A DNA stretch of 40,298 bases, taken from assembly GCA_913057925.1 (NCBI GenBank), contig CAJXPG010000018.1, forward strand, positions 1-40,298, read 5' to 3'. This stretch comes from an uncultured Colwellia sp. (GTDB lineage Bacteria > Pseudomonadota > Gammaproteobacteria > Enterobacterales > Alteromonadaceae). This document shows positions 23,681-32,333 of this stretch, one piece after another. The first letter of the stretch is position 1; each line of letters begins with the position of its first letter. The translations under genes were made by a program, and so were the position numbers. A model generated the notes under the pieces. The model was not told the DNA's origin. It ran no database searches and saw only the letters and a program-made list of their open reading frames with translations.

Positions 23681-26600
23681 TCAGCGCCTTAATTCGCTGG
23701 TCAGTTGGCAATCGTTTCTTTGTCATTCTGGCCACCATGATACTTGTGGGTGTTGGCTTATACTCAGTAAAAAATACTCCAGTTGATGCCTTACCTGACT
23801 TATCTGATGTGCAAGTTATCATCAAAACTAGCTATCCCGGACAAGCACCACAAGTTGTTGAAGATCAGGTTACCTATCCCTTAACCACCGCAATGTTATC
23901 AGTGCCTGGCGCCGAAACGGTAAGGGGCTTTTCTTTTTTTGGTGATTCTTATGTTTATGTGATTTTTGATGAGAATACTGACCTTTATTGGGCTCGCTCG
24001 CGGGTTTTAGAATACCTTAGCCAAGTTGCTCCTAGCTTGCCTAATGATGCTAAGCCACAACTCGGCCCAGATGCCACCGGTGTTGGTTGGGTTTATTTGT
24101 ACGCGCTGGTAGATAAAACCGGCCAACATGATTTAAGTCAGTTACGCAGTATTCAAGATTGGTTTTTAAAATATGAATTACAAACCGTAAAAGGGGTTTC
24201 AGAAGTCACAGCCCTCGGCGGTATGGTTAAACAATACCAAGTACAAGTTAATCCAGATAAGCTGCGCGCTTTTGGTATTCCGTTATCGCTGATCCAAACC
24301 GCTATCAAGCAAGGTAATCAAGAGATTGGTGCCTCGGTAGTTGAGATGGCAGAAGCTGAATATATGGTGCGTGCTACAGGCTATTTAAAAGGGGTCGAAG
24401 ACCTTGAAAATATCCCGTTAGGCGTGAATGAAAATGGTACACCGTTGTTATTGAAAGACGTGGCACAAATAGGTACCGGACCTCAAATGCGCCGTGGTAT
24501 CGCTGAACTAAACGGCGAAGGTGAAACCGTTGGCGGTATCGTGGTGATGCGCTTTGGTGAAAATGCCCAGCAAGTCATTAATCGTGTAAAAGCCAAACTA
24601 GAGCAATTGAAAAAAGGCTTACCTGATGGCGTAGAAATTGTGCCGGTTTATGACAGATCTGCGCTAATTGAACGCGCTGTCGAAAACCTTGCCACTAAGC
24701 TTTTAGAAGAATTTGTTGTGGTCGCTTTAGTCTGTGTGATCTTCTTATTTCATTTACGTTCATCTTTAGTCGTCATTATCAGTATTCCTGTCGGTATTCT
24801 TACGGCGTTTATTGTTATGCATGCACAAGGCTTAAACGCGAACATTATGTCGCTTGGCGGTATAGCCATTGCCATAGGCGCTATGGTCGATGGCGCAATA
24901 GTGATGATTGAAAATATGCATAAGCATATGGAGCGCTTACCCAAAGGCACCAAACTAACGGACAAGAACCGCTGGCAAATTGTCACTGACTCGGCTTGTG
25001 AAGTAGGGCCGGCACTCTTTTTCAGTTTGTTGATTATCACCGTGAGTTTTGTGCCGGTATTTACCCTCGAAGCACAAGAAGGCAGAATGTTTTCGCCACT
25101 GGCATATACCAAAACCTATGCGATGGCGGCAGCGGCTGCTCTTGCTGTCACGCTAGTGCCGGTATTAATGGGTTACTTTATTCGTGGCAAAGTTCTACCT
25201 GAACATAAAAACCCGGTCAATAAATTCTTAACCGCGTTATATATGCCGGTATTAAAAGCTGCTTTAAACTTCCCTAAGCTAACACTATCACTAGCACTTG
25301 CTGTGTTACTTATCGGTTTTTACCCGCTAGATAAAATCGGCAGTGAATTTATCCCACCGCTTGATGAAGGGGATTTGATGTATATGCCAACTACCTACCC
25401 TGGCATATCAATTGGACAAGCAAGACAATTATTACAACAGACTGATAAATTAATAAAAACAGTACCTGAAGTAAAAACCGTTTTTGGTAAGGTCGGCCGC
25501 GCTGAAACTGCTACGGATCCAGCACCATTAACTATGATTGAAACCTTTATTCAACTCAAACCACAAAGTGAGTGGCGTGAAGGGGTAACTACAGCGAGTT
25601 TAAAACAAGAACTTGATGCCTTAGTAAAACTCCCGGGGGTAACCAACGCTTGGGTGATGCCAATCAAAACCCGTATTGATATGCTTGCCACAGGCATTAA
25701 AACCCCTGTCGGCATTAAAATCGCCGGCCCTAAGCTCAATGTTATTCAAGATATTGGTCAACAGCTTGAAGTTATTCTCGCTGATGTCAAAGGTACAGCC
25801 TCAGTCTACTCTGAACGAGTTGCCGGTGGTCGTTATATTAAAGTTGATATTCAACGCGGAAAAGCAGCGCGATATGGCTTAAATATCAGTGAAATTCAGC
25901 AAGTCGTAGCCACCGCAATTGGTGGTATGAATGTCACCAATACTGTCGAAGGTTTAGAGCGTTATCCGGTGAGTTTACGTTACCCGCAAGATTACCGAAA
26001 TTCACCAGAGCAGTTATCATTGCTGCCGATAGTAACGCCTAATGGCCAACGTATCTCCCTTGGCGATGTTGCTCATGTATTTATCGAAGATGGTCCTCCA
26101 GGCATTAAATCTGAAAATGCTCGCTTAAATGGTTGGGTTTTCGTCGACTTAGCAGATATGGAAGGTGTTGATGTTGGCAGTTATGTCACTATGGCTCAAA
26201 CAGTCATAGATGAGCAATTGCAGCTCCCCGCCGGTTATTCAATTACTTGGGCAGGGCAATATGAATACATGCAGCGCGCCAAAGCAAAACTAAGTTATGT
26301 TGTGCCGTTAACGTTAGCCATTATTGTGATACTACTGTACTTAAGCTTTAGAAATGTTATTGAAGTTGCGATGATCTTGGGTACCTTGCCACTCGCGATG
26401 GTGGGTAGTATTTGGCTAATGTATTTACAGGGTTTTAATTTTTCGGTCGCTGTCGGTGTTGGTTTTATTGCCCTCGCCGGTGTCGCTGTAGAAATTGGCG
26501 TGATTATGTTGGTATACCTAAACCAAACTTATCACGCTTTACTTTTAGACAATGAGCAGCAAGGCAAAAGTACCTCCAAGGCTGAGTTATTACAAGCGGT

Positions 26601-26838
26601 GCTCCACGGTGCAGGGCTGAGAATTCGTCCAATTATGATGACCGGTGGTACTGTGATTGTTGGTTTATTACCTATTTTATATGGCTCTGGTACAGGCTCA
26701 GAAGTGATGAGTCGAATATCAGCACCCATGGTCGGTGGCATGGCAAGCGCTATGTTATTAACTTTGTTCGTATTACCTGTATTATTTTATTTATGGCGAG
26801 CTAGTAGCTTAAATAACACACTATATTACAGTAAATAA
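23677..26838 (+). CDS. cusA: Cu(I)/Ag(I) efflux RND transporter CusA
   Basis: A 1053-residue proton-driven heavy-metal RND pump, near the 1047 residues of E. coli CusA. Twelve membrane helices and two large periplasmic loops are evident. D405 in GAMVDGAIVMIEN is the proton-relay Asp of helix 4. Methionines M570 (DLMYMP), M620 (APLTMIE) and M669 (RIDML) align, each offset by three, with the copper-binding M573, M623 and M672 of E. coli CusA. The specificity is therefore assigned to monovalent Cu/Ag rather than Co/Zn/Cd. The start overlaps cusB (ATGA) and AAGGAGAG precedes it. It is the last gene of the operon; no strong terminator is seen just after it. Confidence 0.95.
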   Translation: MISALIRWSVGNRFFVILATMILVGVGLYSVKNTPVDALPDLSDVQVIIKTSYPGQAPQVVEDQVTYPLTTAMLSVPGAETVRGFSFFGDSYVYVIFDENTDLYWARSRVLEYLSQVAPSLPNDAKPQLGPDATGVGWVYLYALVDKTGQHDLSQLRSIQDWFLKYELQTVKGVSEVTALGGMVKQYQVQVNPDKLRAFGIPLSLIQTAIKQGNQEIGASVVEMAEAEYMVRATGYLKGVEDLENIPLGVNENGTPLLLKDVAQIGTGPQMRRGIAELNGEGETVGGIVVMRFGENAQQVINRVKAKLEQLKKGLPDGVEIVPVYDRSALIERAVENLATKLLEEFVVVALVCVIFLFHLRSSLVVIISIPVGILTAFIVMHAQGLNANIMSLGGIAIAIGAMVDGAIVMIENMHKHMERLPKGTKLTDKNRWQIVTDSACEVGPALFFSLLIITVSFVPVFTLEAQEGRMFSPLAYTKTYAMAAAAALAVTLVPVLMGYFIRGKVLPEHKNPVNKFLTALYMPVLKAALNFPKLTLSLALAVLLIGFYPLDKIGSEFIPPLDEGDLMYMPTTYPGISIGQARQLLQQTDKLIKTVPEVKTVFGKVGRAETATDPAPLTMIETFIQLKPQSEWREGVTTASLKQELDALVKLPGVTNAWVMPIKTRIDMLATGIKTPVGIKIAGPKLNVIQDIGQQLEVILADVKGTASVYSERVAGGRYIKVDIQRGKAARYGLNISEIQQVVATAIGGMNVTNTVEGLERYPVSLRYPQDYRNSPEQLSLLPIVTPNGQRISLGDVAHVFIEDGPPGIKSENARLNGWVFVDLADMEGVDVGSYVTMAQTVIDEQLQLPAGYSITWAGQYEYMQRAKAKLSYVVPLTLAIIVILLYLSFRNVIEVAMILGTLPLAMVGSIWLMYLQGFNFSVAVGVGFIALAGVAVEIGVIMLVYLNQTYHALLLDNEQQGKSTSKAELLQAVLHGAGLRIRPIMMTGGTVIVGLLPILYGSGTGSEVMSRISAPMVGGMASAMLLTLFVLPVLFYLWRASSLNNTLYYSK

Positions 26839-26896
26839 CATATTTATCGCTTAAAATATAAACAATCAAAATGAACCTGCAGGTTAAGTATTTCAA

Positions 26897-27718
26897 ATGA
26901 AGTACTTACCCGAAATTTACTTAACTATGTGCATAATGAATAAATATTTCCTAAAGCTATCTACAATTGTCTTGCCTTTATATTTTCTTTTATCGGTAAG
27001 TCAATTACAGGCAAAAACGCTTCTCATTGCATCTGATGAGTGGTGTCCTTATATCTGTGATGATCAAATACTGCCTGGCTTTTTAGTTGAGGTACTTAAT
27101 GAGATTGCTGATAAAAATAAAATTGAAACTACATTTGCGTTTATCCCGTTAGCTAGAGCGTTATCGCTAAGCCAAAGGGATCAAGTTGATATTGTTCTGG
27201 CACTTACCCAACAGCATATTTCTGGCTATAAATTAAAACAGAGCAAGCAAAGTTTTGGTGGTTTATATAATGATTTTTATGTTTTATCTGATAATAATTG
27301 GCGCTATAAAAGCACTAAAAATTTAGCAGAAGCATTAAGCAACAATCACATATTAGGTACCATTAATGGTTATCAATATGGTGACGAGATCAGCAATATA
27401 ATCAATGAAAAACAGGCTAATGTCTTTGCTGCATCGGGTAAATCACCATTGGAGAAGCAACTAAAAATGTTGCATATGGGTAGATTAGATATTTTATTAG
27501 ATTCTCGATTTACCGTGCAATATCAATTATCAAAATTACCTGAAATCAACATTCTCCATGCAGGTACACAAGGTGATTTTACGCCATTATATTTGGGTTA
27601 CTCTGCTTCCATACCTGATGAGCTCATTGATATTTTCGATCGCGGTTTGTTATCACTTCGCGATAGTGGACGCTTGGCTAACATCTTAGCCAAATATGGT
27701 ATTAGCGATTGGCAGTAA
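26897..27718 (+). CDS. Periplasmic solute-binding protein, family 3 (orphan)
   Basis: An exported type II binding-fold protein of the SBP_bac_3 kind: KTLLIASDEWCPYICDDQILPGFLVEVLNEIADKN at the mature N-terminus, and FIPLARALSLSQRDQVDIVLALT, the usual second motif. It is 273 residues from the ATG at 26897. The ATG at 26936 (MNKYFLKLSTIVLPLYFLL...) gives a more normal signal peptide and may be the true start, but neither has a strong Shine-Dalgarno. A perfect palindrome AACCTGCAGGTT (26874-26885) lies just upstream. No permease is adjacent; ligand and role are unknown. It is likely transcribed apart from, or by read-through from, cusA 58 bp upstream. Confidence 0.8.
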   Translation: MKYLPEIYLTMCIMNKYFLKLSTIVLPLYFLLSVSQLQAKTLLIASDEWCPYICDDQILPGFLVEVLNEIADKNKIETTFAFIPLARALSLSQRDQVDIVLALTQQHISGYKLKQSKQSFGGLYNDFYVLSDNNWRYKSTKNLAEALSNNHILGTINGYQYGDEISNIINEKQANVFAASGKSPLEKQLKMLHMGRLDILLDSRFTVQYQLSKLPEINILHAGTQGDFTPLYLGYSASIPDELIDIFDRGLLSLRDSGRLANILAKYGISDWQ

Positions 27719-27866
27719 TAAGCGCTTTTCTTTTCAAACAACACAATGCTTGAGATAAACGAGGACTAGCAGAGCTAAATTTCAGCTACGGCGACAATAG
27801 CACTATCTAGAAAAGTCAGTATGCTTTATCATTACTTTGCTCGAACATGACTTTTAAAGGATATAA

Positions 27867-28448
27867 ATGCAATCGTTCAAAACACCCCTGCTGATAAGTT
27901 TGGCTTGCTTGCTGCTGTTGGTTATTTCTCCCGTTCACGCAGAAAAACCTCATGCCCCACTTGATAAACACCAATGGAGTTATGATACCGATCCCTATGG
28001 TAGTGAAGCGATCATTAATGAAAAGCTCATCAGACATGGTGGCATTTGGATAAAATTCAAACGCGTCCCTCGAGTTGATGCTAAACGTAATTCATGGATT
28101 GAGTTGATTCATAAGCTACCAACAGCGACCTTGGCAGGCAGTCAGAAAATACGCCTAACTTACCAATGCGAAATACCTTTGCTGATAAAGTTATCGCAGA
28201 AAGAATACGGTAAGCATGGCGATAAAAGTTATGCACATTACCAAATTAAGCTACCTGCAACTAAGCAATGGACGACAAAGGAAGTTGACTTAAAAGATTT
28301 CTATCGCCCAGAATGGACACCGGCAAGCTCTAAAGATCTCGGGTTATTACCTGAACATGTTGATGCCATTTATTTAACACCCAGCATGACTGATAAAGAC
28401 GGTGGCGAAGCTATTTTACAAGTGCGCGCGATTGAGTTACTGCCTTAA
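27867..28448 (+). CDS. Hypothetical secreted protein, 193 aa
   Basis: I do not recognise a named family. A clear signal peptide (hydrophobic core SLACLLLLVISPVHA, cleavage about residue 25) is followed by a mostly beta protein. Features such as GGIWIKFKRVP, WIELIHKLPTATLAGSQKIRLTYQCE and EVDLKDFYRPEWTPAS, then VDAIYLTPSMTDKDGGEAILQVRAIEL at the end, recall the beta-sandwich of carbohydrate-binding or CIA30-like domains. This is a shape-level impression only. AAAGGATATAA is a good ribosome site. It stands alone and converges with the M19 peptidase gene, with a bidirectional terminator between them. Confidence 0.72.
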   Translation: MQSFKTPLLISLACLLLLVISPVHAEKPHAPLDKHQWSYDTDPYGSEAIINEKLIRHGGIWIKFKRVPRVDAKRNSWIELIHKLPTATLAGSQKIRLTYQCEIPLLIKLSQKEYGKHGDKSYAHYQIKLPATKQWTTKEVDLKDFYRPEWTPASSKDLGLLPEHVDAIYLTPSMTDKDGGEAILQVRAIELLP

Positions 28449-28471
28449 GGGCAACTTTGAAATCATGATAA

Positions 28472-28515
28472 AAAAACGCTGAAGGCTATGTATTAACATA
28501 TCCTTCAGCGTTTTT
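28472..28515. terminator. Bidirectional rho-independent terminator
   Basis: AAAAACGCTGAAGG (28472-28485) pairs perfectly with CCTTCAGCGTTTTT (28502-28515) around a 16-base loop. A T-run is present in both directions, so it ends both converging genes. Confidence 0.92.
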
Positions 28516-28534
28516 ACTTGTACTAGTATATTTA

Positions 28535-29845
28535 TTAATATCTAGCAGCGTACGTTTCAACCGTTTTCCAAACACGCATCACGTTACCTGAAAGTATTTT
28601 GGCTATATCTCTTTCGCTGTATCCGCGTTTGAGTAGACCCTCAATTAAATTAGGGTATGAAGCAACATCTTTTAAGTCAGTTGGTAAGCTGTCTCCAACA
28701 CCATCATAATCAGAGCCAATGCCAACATAATCAACCCCCACTAGCTTCACCACATGATCAAAGTGATCCAGTACGTCGCTTAAAGTAGAGTATGGGTAAG
28801 GGTTTTCAGCTTTATATTGCACTTTAAAAGCTTCTACTTCATCACTTTTCTCATCGAGTTTATTTTTCGCGATAAAGTTTTTTATCGCTACTTTACGTAT
28901 TTTTCCGTACTCAATCGCATCTTGCGAAATAAAGCTAGAGCCAAAGTTAATTTGAATAACGCCGCCATTTCTTGCTAGCGCTTTAATCATCTCGTCACTC
29001 ATATTACGCTCAAAACCAGGGGTAAAATGGCGCGCTGAAGAGTGAGAAGCAATAACAGGGGCCTTAGCTAGTTTCATCACATCAAAAAAAGCATCATCAG
29101 AGATGTGTGAAACATCAACCATCACACCCATTTTATTCATTTCCACAACGAGTTGTTTACCAAAGTCAGTTAAACCACCGGCAGGGCGCTCTTCATCATA
29201 GGAAGAGTCCGAAATATGGTTTGCTTTTGAATGCGTTAAAGTAATGTAGCGAATGCCACGGTCATAAAAATGTTTAAGGTTAGCTAGGTCACCTTCAATT
29301 GGGCTACCATTTTCCATGCCCATAGGTAAAGAGATTAGCCCTTTCTTGAAATTAGCTTCAACATCGGTCGAAGAATATGCCAAAGCAAATTTTTCTGGTG
29401 CAGCTTTGATAATGTCTTCAACCATGGTTATCAGCTTATCTGCTAATTCTTTACTACCACCAGTTTTTTCAAGCTTGGCTGGTATATAAATAGACATAAA
29501 AGGAGCATCTAAACCGCCAGCAATGGCTCTTGGAAAGTCAAAGTCACCGTGATCTGTATGCTCTGCTACATTTGCAAACTCTTCTTCCAAACGATAAGGC
29601 ACATCAATGTGGCCATCAGTAATAATATATTTTTTAGCAATTTCTTTTGCTAATTTTGCATGATCAACTTTAGGCTTTTTTGGCGCTTCTTTTACTGGTG
29701 AAACTTCTATTGGCGCACTTTCTGTTGCATTACTAGTGTCTTGACAAGCACTAACAGATACACCTAAAGACAAAACCACAGCGGCCATTAATGGTGATAG
29801 GTTAAATTTGCCGTTATTTGAACACTTACTGCTAATAGAATTCAT
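28535..29845 (-). CDS. Membrane dipeptidase (peptidase M19) lipoprotein
   Basis: A 436-residue protein. A signal sequence ends in VSAC, giving a likely lipidated Cys near residue 34. A 45-residue Pro/Glu/Lys-rich spacer precedes the M19 (renal dipeptidase) TIM-barrel. Zinc-site motifs are visible: TDGHIDVPYRLEEEF (HxD), YITLTHSKANH, VDVSHISDDAFFDVMKLAKAPVIASHSSARH, and GIGSDYDGVGDSLPTDLKD near the end. M19 enzymes split dipeptides, often with D- or dehydro-residues, or related amides. The chosen ATG at 29845 yields a sensible lipoprotein signal; an upstream in-frame ATG at 29905 would add 20 hydrophobic residues ahead of it. Probably in the periplasmic leaflet of a membrane. Confidence 0.9.
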   Translation of the reverse strand: MNSISSKCSNNGKFNLSPLMAAVVLSLGVSVSACQDTSNATESAPIEVSPVKEAPKKPKVDHAKLAKEIAKKYIITDGHIDVPYRLEEEFANVAEHTDHGDFDFPRAIAGGLDAPFMSIYIPAKLEKTGGSKELADKLITMVEDIIKAAPEKFALAYSSTDVEANFKKGLISLPMGMENGSPIEGDLANLKHFYDRGIRYITLTHSKANHISDSSYDEERPAGGLTDFGKQLVVEMNKMGVMVDVSHISDDAFFDVMKLAKAPVIASHSSARHFTPGFERNMSDEMIKALARNGGVIQINFGSSFISQDAIEYGKIRKVAIKNFIAKNKLDEKSDEVEAFKVQYKAENPYPYSTLSDVLDHFDHVVKLVGVDYVGIGSDYDGVGDSLPTDLKDVASYPNLIEGLLKRGYSERDIAKILSGNVMRVWKTVETYAARY

Positions 29846-30153
29846 TATTATTATCTTTATAAGAATTAAAGCGCTCACTTTGCCAAGCCACAGCGATAAT
29901 GTCAAAAAAAACCGTTCAAAAAAGAGTTTGTTTTTGAGTAAACAGAGTAAGTTTTGCCCAACAGTTAACTACAAGTTATTAACATTCATGCAAATAATTT
30001 AACAATAGCCAAAAAGCTAATTACTCAATAAAAGTGTCGTAATTAATGCAGTTTCAACTTTCTTTTTCCGCTTGAACAGCTAATGTTAAGATTATAAATA
30101 ATAACTTTATGCTAATTCAAAGCTTAGCTAACCACTTAAATGAGCAATGCTTC
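29846..30153. other. Divergent intergenic interval
   Basis: About 300 AT-rich bases between the M19 gene and the small lipoprotein gene, which are transcribed away from each other. TTGAAC (30072-30077) and TATAAA (30093-30098) or TAAATA (17-base spacing) form a possible promoter for the lipoprotein gene. I see no gene or repeat here. Confidence 0.35.
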
Positions 30154-30585
30154 ATGGTTTTCCACCGTCTAATAGTAATTAAACTGTTTTTAATTCCTCT
30201 ACTGTTATTAACAAGCAGTTGTACTGAAGAAGAAGTAAAAATACCTTCAGATGTAGATATAACTGTGGCTTTTTTTGATGCTATGTACAATAAAAAAGAT
30301 CTCGACACCTTACTTCTATACAGTTCATCGAGTTTTCAGGAAGAAATTAAAAAATATAAAACCGTAAGTAACGTTGCTCGACGCATGTTTAATTTATCTT
30401 TTGACTCTGTCAGTGTTAACACGCAAAAATCTGGAGCTAAAGTCATTGATCAATTTAACGAAGAGGTGACAATGACGGTATTATTAACCGGCAAACGTAA
30501 TGAAAGAATCTTTAAAGAAGTAAAAAGAATTCAGCTAATCAAAAAGAACAAAATATGGTTGGTTAATAATCTAATAGAGGATTAG
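30154..30585 (+). CDS. Small hypothetical lipoprotein, 143 aa
   Basis: A protein with a lipoprotein signal (FLIPLLLLTSSC, Cys at about residue 23) and a single small alpha+beta domain: DITVAFFDAMYNKKDLDTLLLYSSSSFQEEIKKYKT followed by four strands ending NKIWLVNNLIED. This layout resembles the NTF2-like/DUF4878 type of lipoprotein (a helix, then a curved sheet), but the match is only by eye. The chosen ATG at 30154 begins directly at the signal sequence; an upstream in-frame ATG at 30109 would add 15 polar residues. Function unknown. It converges with the transmembrane-anchor gene, 27 bp away. Confidence 0.7.
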   Translation: MVFHRLIVIKLFLIPLLLLTSSCTEEEVKIPSDVDITVAFFDAMYNKKDLDTLLLYSSSSFQEEIKKYKTVSNVARRMFNLSFDSVSVNTQKSGAKVIDQFNEEVTMTVLLTGKRNERIFKEVKRIQLIKKNKIWLVNNLIED

Positions 30586-30612
30586 CCTGAACCTACGTTG
30601 GCATCAGCACGA

Positions 30613-31134
30613 CTATTGCTTCAAACCCATCACTTGATATTCACCTGAAACAGTTAGTTGAACCACCACAGGTTTATCTGAAGTATTTTTCCAATACCAA
30701 CCATGTACGCCAGCAAACGGCGTAGTATAACTACCTTCCATTTTAGCTAAAGTAGCAATCGCGTAACTTTCATAGTAGCCGGTAGTATCACCTTCAGGCT
30801 CTCCATGTAGATCAAAGAATAATGATTCACCATCCGTTTTCCAGCTATATTGCATCTTCTTAAATTTCGCCATAGCAAACTTATACTCTACGCCGCGCCC
30901 GGCTGGCACAATAACCTCAATAATGTCAGTTGATTGCTCTTGCTTTGTTACCGTGTCGATACTCACTGCGGGGGTTGCAGTAGCTAAAGCGGTTAAACCC
31001 AGTTTAGCGCCAACACCGGTTGGGTCGATGTTATATTCTGCGGGTAAAATGAAACTAACCAGCACTATGCCTGCAAGCACTATGGCAATAATGGTCGACT
31101 TCAATAATGTTTTACTTGGTAAAGTATGTTGCAT
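30613..31134 (-). CDS. Transmembrane-anchored periplasmic protein beside HupE
   Basis: A 173-residue protein with one N-terminal membrane helix (about residues 12-30, STIIAIVLAGIVLVSFILP). A globular periplasmic part is rich in aromatic and Gly residues: EVIVPAGRGVEYKFAMAKFKKMQYSWKTDGESLFFDLHGEP and HGWYWKNTSDKPVVVQLTVSGEY. The latter resembles the end of a small beta-sandwich. Homologues are commonly annotated simply as transmembrane anchor protein next to HupE/UreJ genes. It follows the HupE-like gene by 23 bp in the same direction, so they form a two-gene operon. The function is unknown; a metal-related role is only suggested by the neighbour. Confidence 0.75.
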   Translation of the reverse strand: MQHTLPSKTLLKSTIIAIVLAGIVLVSFILPAEYNIDPTGVGAKLGLTALATATPAVSIDTVTKQEQSTDIIEVIVPAGRGVEYKFAMAKFKKMQYSWKTDGESLFFDLHGEPEGDTTGYYESYAIATLAKMEGSYTTPFAGVHGWYWKNTSDKPVVVQLTVSGEYQVMGLKQ

Positions 31135-31157
31135 AGTCAGTTCTCTTAATTTGGGGA

Positions 31158-31856
31158 TTAGTTAGTAAAATAACCGGTTAATTGAAAACCAATCAGCATA
31201 AAGCCAGCGCTCATCAGCAAGGTATTACTGGTGGTTGAAAACAAGGTAAACGTTTGATGTTTTCGCCAAAAACTAATGGCTAAGACAATCACGGTTAATG
31301 CCGCAAATTGTCCTAATTCTACCCCTAAATTAAAGGCAATAAGATTGGCAATTAGCCCCTCTTGCGGCAGCTGAAATTCTTGTAATTTTGTTGCCAAACC
31401 AAAGCCATGAAATAAGCCAAAAATTAACACCGCCGCTTTTGGGTTTGGGCTAAAGCCTAGCGTTCGTTGAAAGCCACCTAAGTTATCAAAGCCTTTATAA
31501 ACCACTGATAACCCAATAATCGCATCAATTAGATAGGCATTCACTTGTATGTCTTGCCAGACACCTAACAGCAGCGTGACACTATGCCCCAAGGTAAACA
31601 TACTGACATAAAGCAGAATATCCCTGCTCTTGTACAAAAAGAAAATAACGCCGGCTAAAAATAATAAATGATCATAACCGGTCACCATATGTTTAGCGCC
31701 GATATAGATAAAAGGGAAAAACTGCACACCGGTATTGTTCTGTAAAAAATAACGGGTTTTCTCATCAACACCATGTGCCATAGCCTCCAGAGGCAATAAG
31801 ACAATGGTAGCTAAAGTTAATAAAAGAATAATTAGCCGATTATTACTAAAAGACAT
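31158..31856 (-). CDS. HupE/UreJ-family membrane protein
   Basis: A 232-residue multi-helix membrane protein with a signal-like N-terminus (EAMAHGVDEKTR at about residues 24-35). Then come FPFIYIGAKHMVTGYDHLLFLAGVIFFLYKS, with the conserved GxDHLLFL motif, LYVSMFTLGHSVTLLLGVW and LIFGLFHGFGLATKLQE. Histidines and Asp of these motifs lie in membrane segments, as in HupE/UreJ nickel (or cobalt) uptake proteins. No urease or hydrogenase gene is nearby, so the metal is open; this branch, paired with a transmembrane-anchor protein, may not transport nickel. TGGAG precedes the ATG. Confidence 0.85.
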   Translation of the reverse strand: MSFSNNRLIILLLTLATIVLLPLEAMAHGVDEKTRYFLQNNTGVQFFPFIYIGAKHMVTGYDHLLFLAGVIFFLYKSRDILLYVSMFTLGHSVTLLLGVWQDIQVNAYLIDAIIGLSVVYKGFDNLGGFQRTLGFSPNPKAAVLIFGLFHGFGLATKLQEFQLPQEGLIANLIAFNLGVELGQFAALTVIVLAISFWRKHQTFTLFSTTSNTLLMSAGFMLIGFQLTGYFTN

Positions 31857-32242
31857 TCAGACTCCAATTCAAGCAATATGGAAAAATTGAATTCAACCCC
31901 ATTATCGCAATGATAAAGCAAACAAGGTAATAGGGTTGAGTAAATAATGCCAGTTAATTAAATGCAGGCAAGTTATAACTAGCTAGAATTTGACTGGAAA
32001 AGAACTCCACTAGTTAAAATTTATCATTCAACAAAGAAAGACACTTTTATGGATTTCGCTGCTGCAACATTGCCAAGATATGAACTCATCCCACGCAGAT
32101 TTCACATTGTAAAACCCATTTAAAACACAGAGTTGAATATATATCCTAGTGGTTAATAACACTTCAGCCCAAGGAAAACAGTAACTTGACAGCATCATGA
32201 TTAGCCAACAAGCCAACTAAATCATTTATAAAAAATTAAACC
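31857..32242. other. Non-coding interval upstream of hupE-like gene and xdhA
   Basis: About 390 AT-rich bases between divergent transcription units. It must hold the promoter of the HupE-like gene, but I see no convincing -35/-10 pair for it, and no gene or repeat. The xdhA control signals begin at 32243. Confidence 0.4.
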
Positions 32243-32296
32243 TGACACTTGTGTCAACTATTTATTCTGCTATAGTGATTGAATAAAAATATTCAA
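32243..32296 (+). promoter_or_regulatory. Promoter and paired operators of the purine-catabolism genes
   Basis: An extended -10, TGC-TATAGT (-10 at 32271-32276), lies 58 bases before the xdhA start. A perfect palindrome TGACACTTGTGTCA (32243-32256) covers the -35 area. A second dyad TTGAATA-AAAA-TATTCAA (32279-32296) falls at the expected transcription start. The arrangement fits repression by one or two dimeric regulators, not encoded in the window. Confidence 0.6.
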
Positions 32297-32333
32297 GTCG
32301 ATACTTAAAAATACAATTAAAGCGGAAAGAATA

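Noticed and set aside
23677..26838. CzcA-type Co/Zn/Cd pump
   Set aside because: The three CusA methionines are all present at matching positions and the neighbours are copper-associated.
32028..32216. Minus-strand ORF of 62 codons between hupE-like gene and xdhA
   Set aside because: No ribosome site, no recognisable protein features, low-complexity AT-rich DNA; most likely chance.
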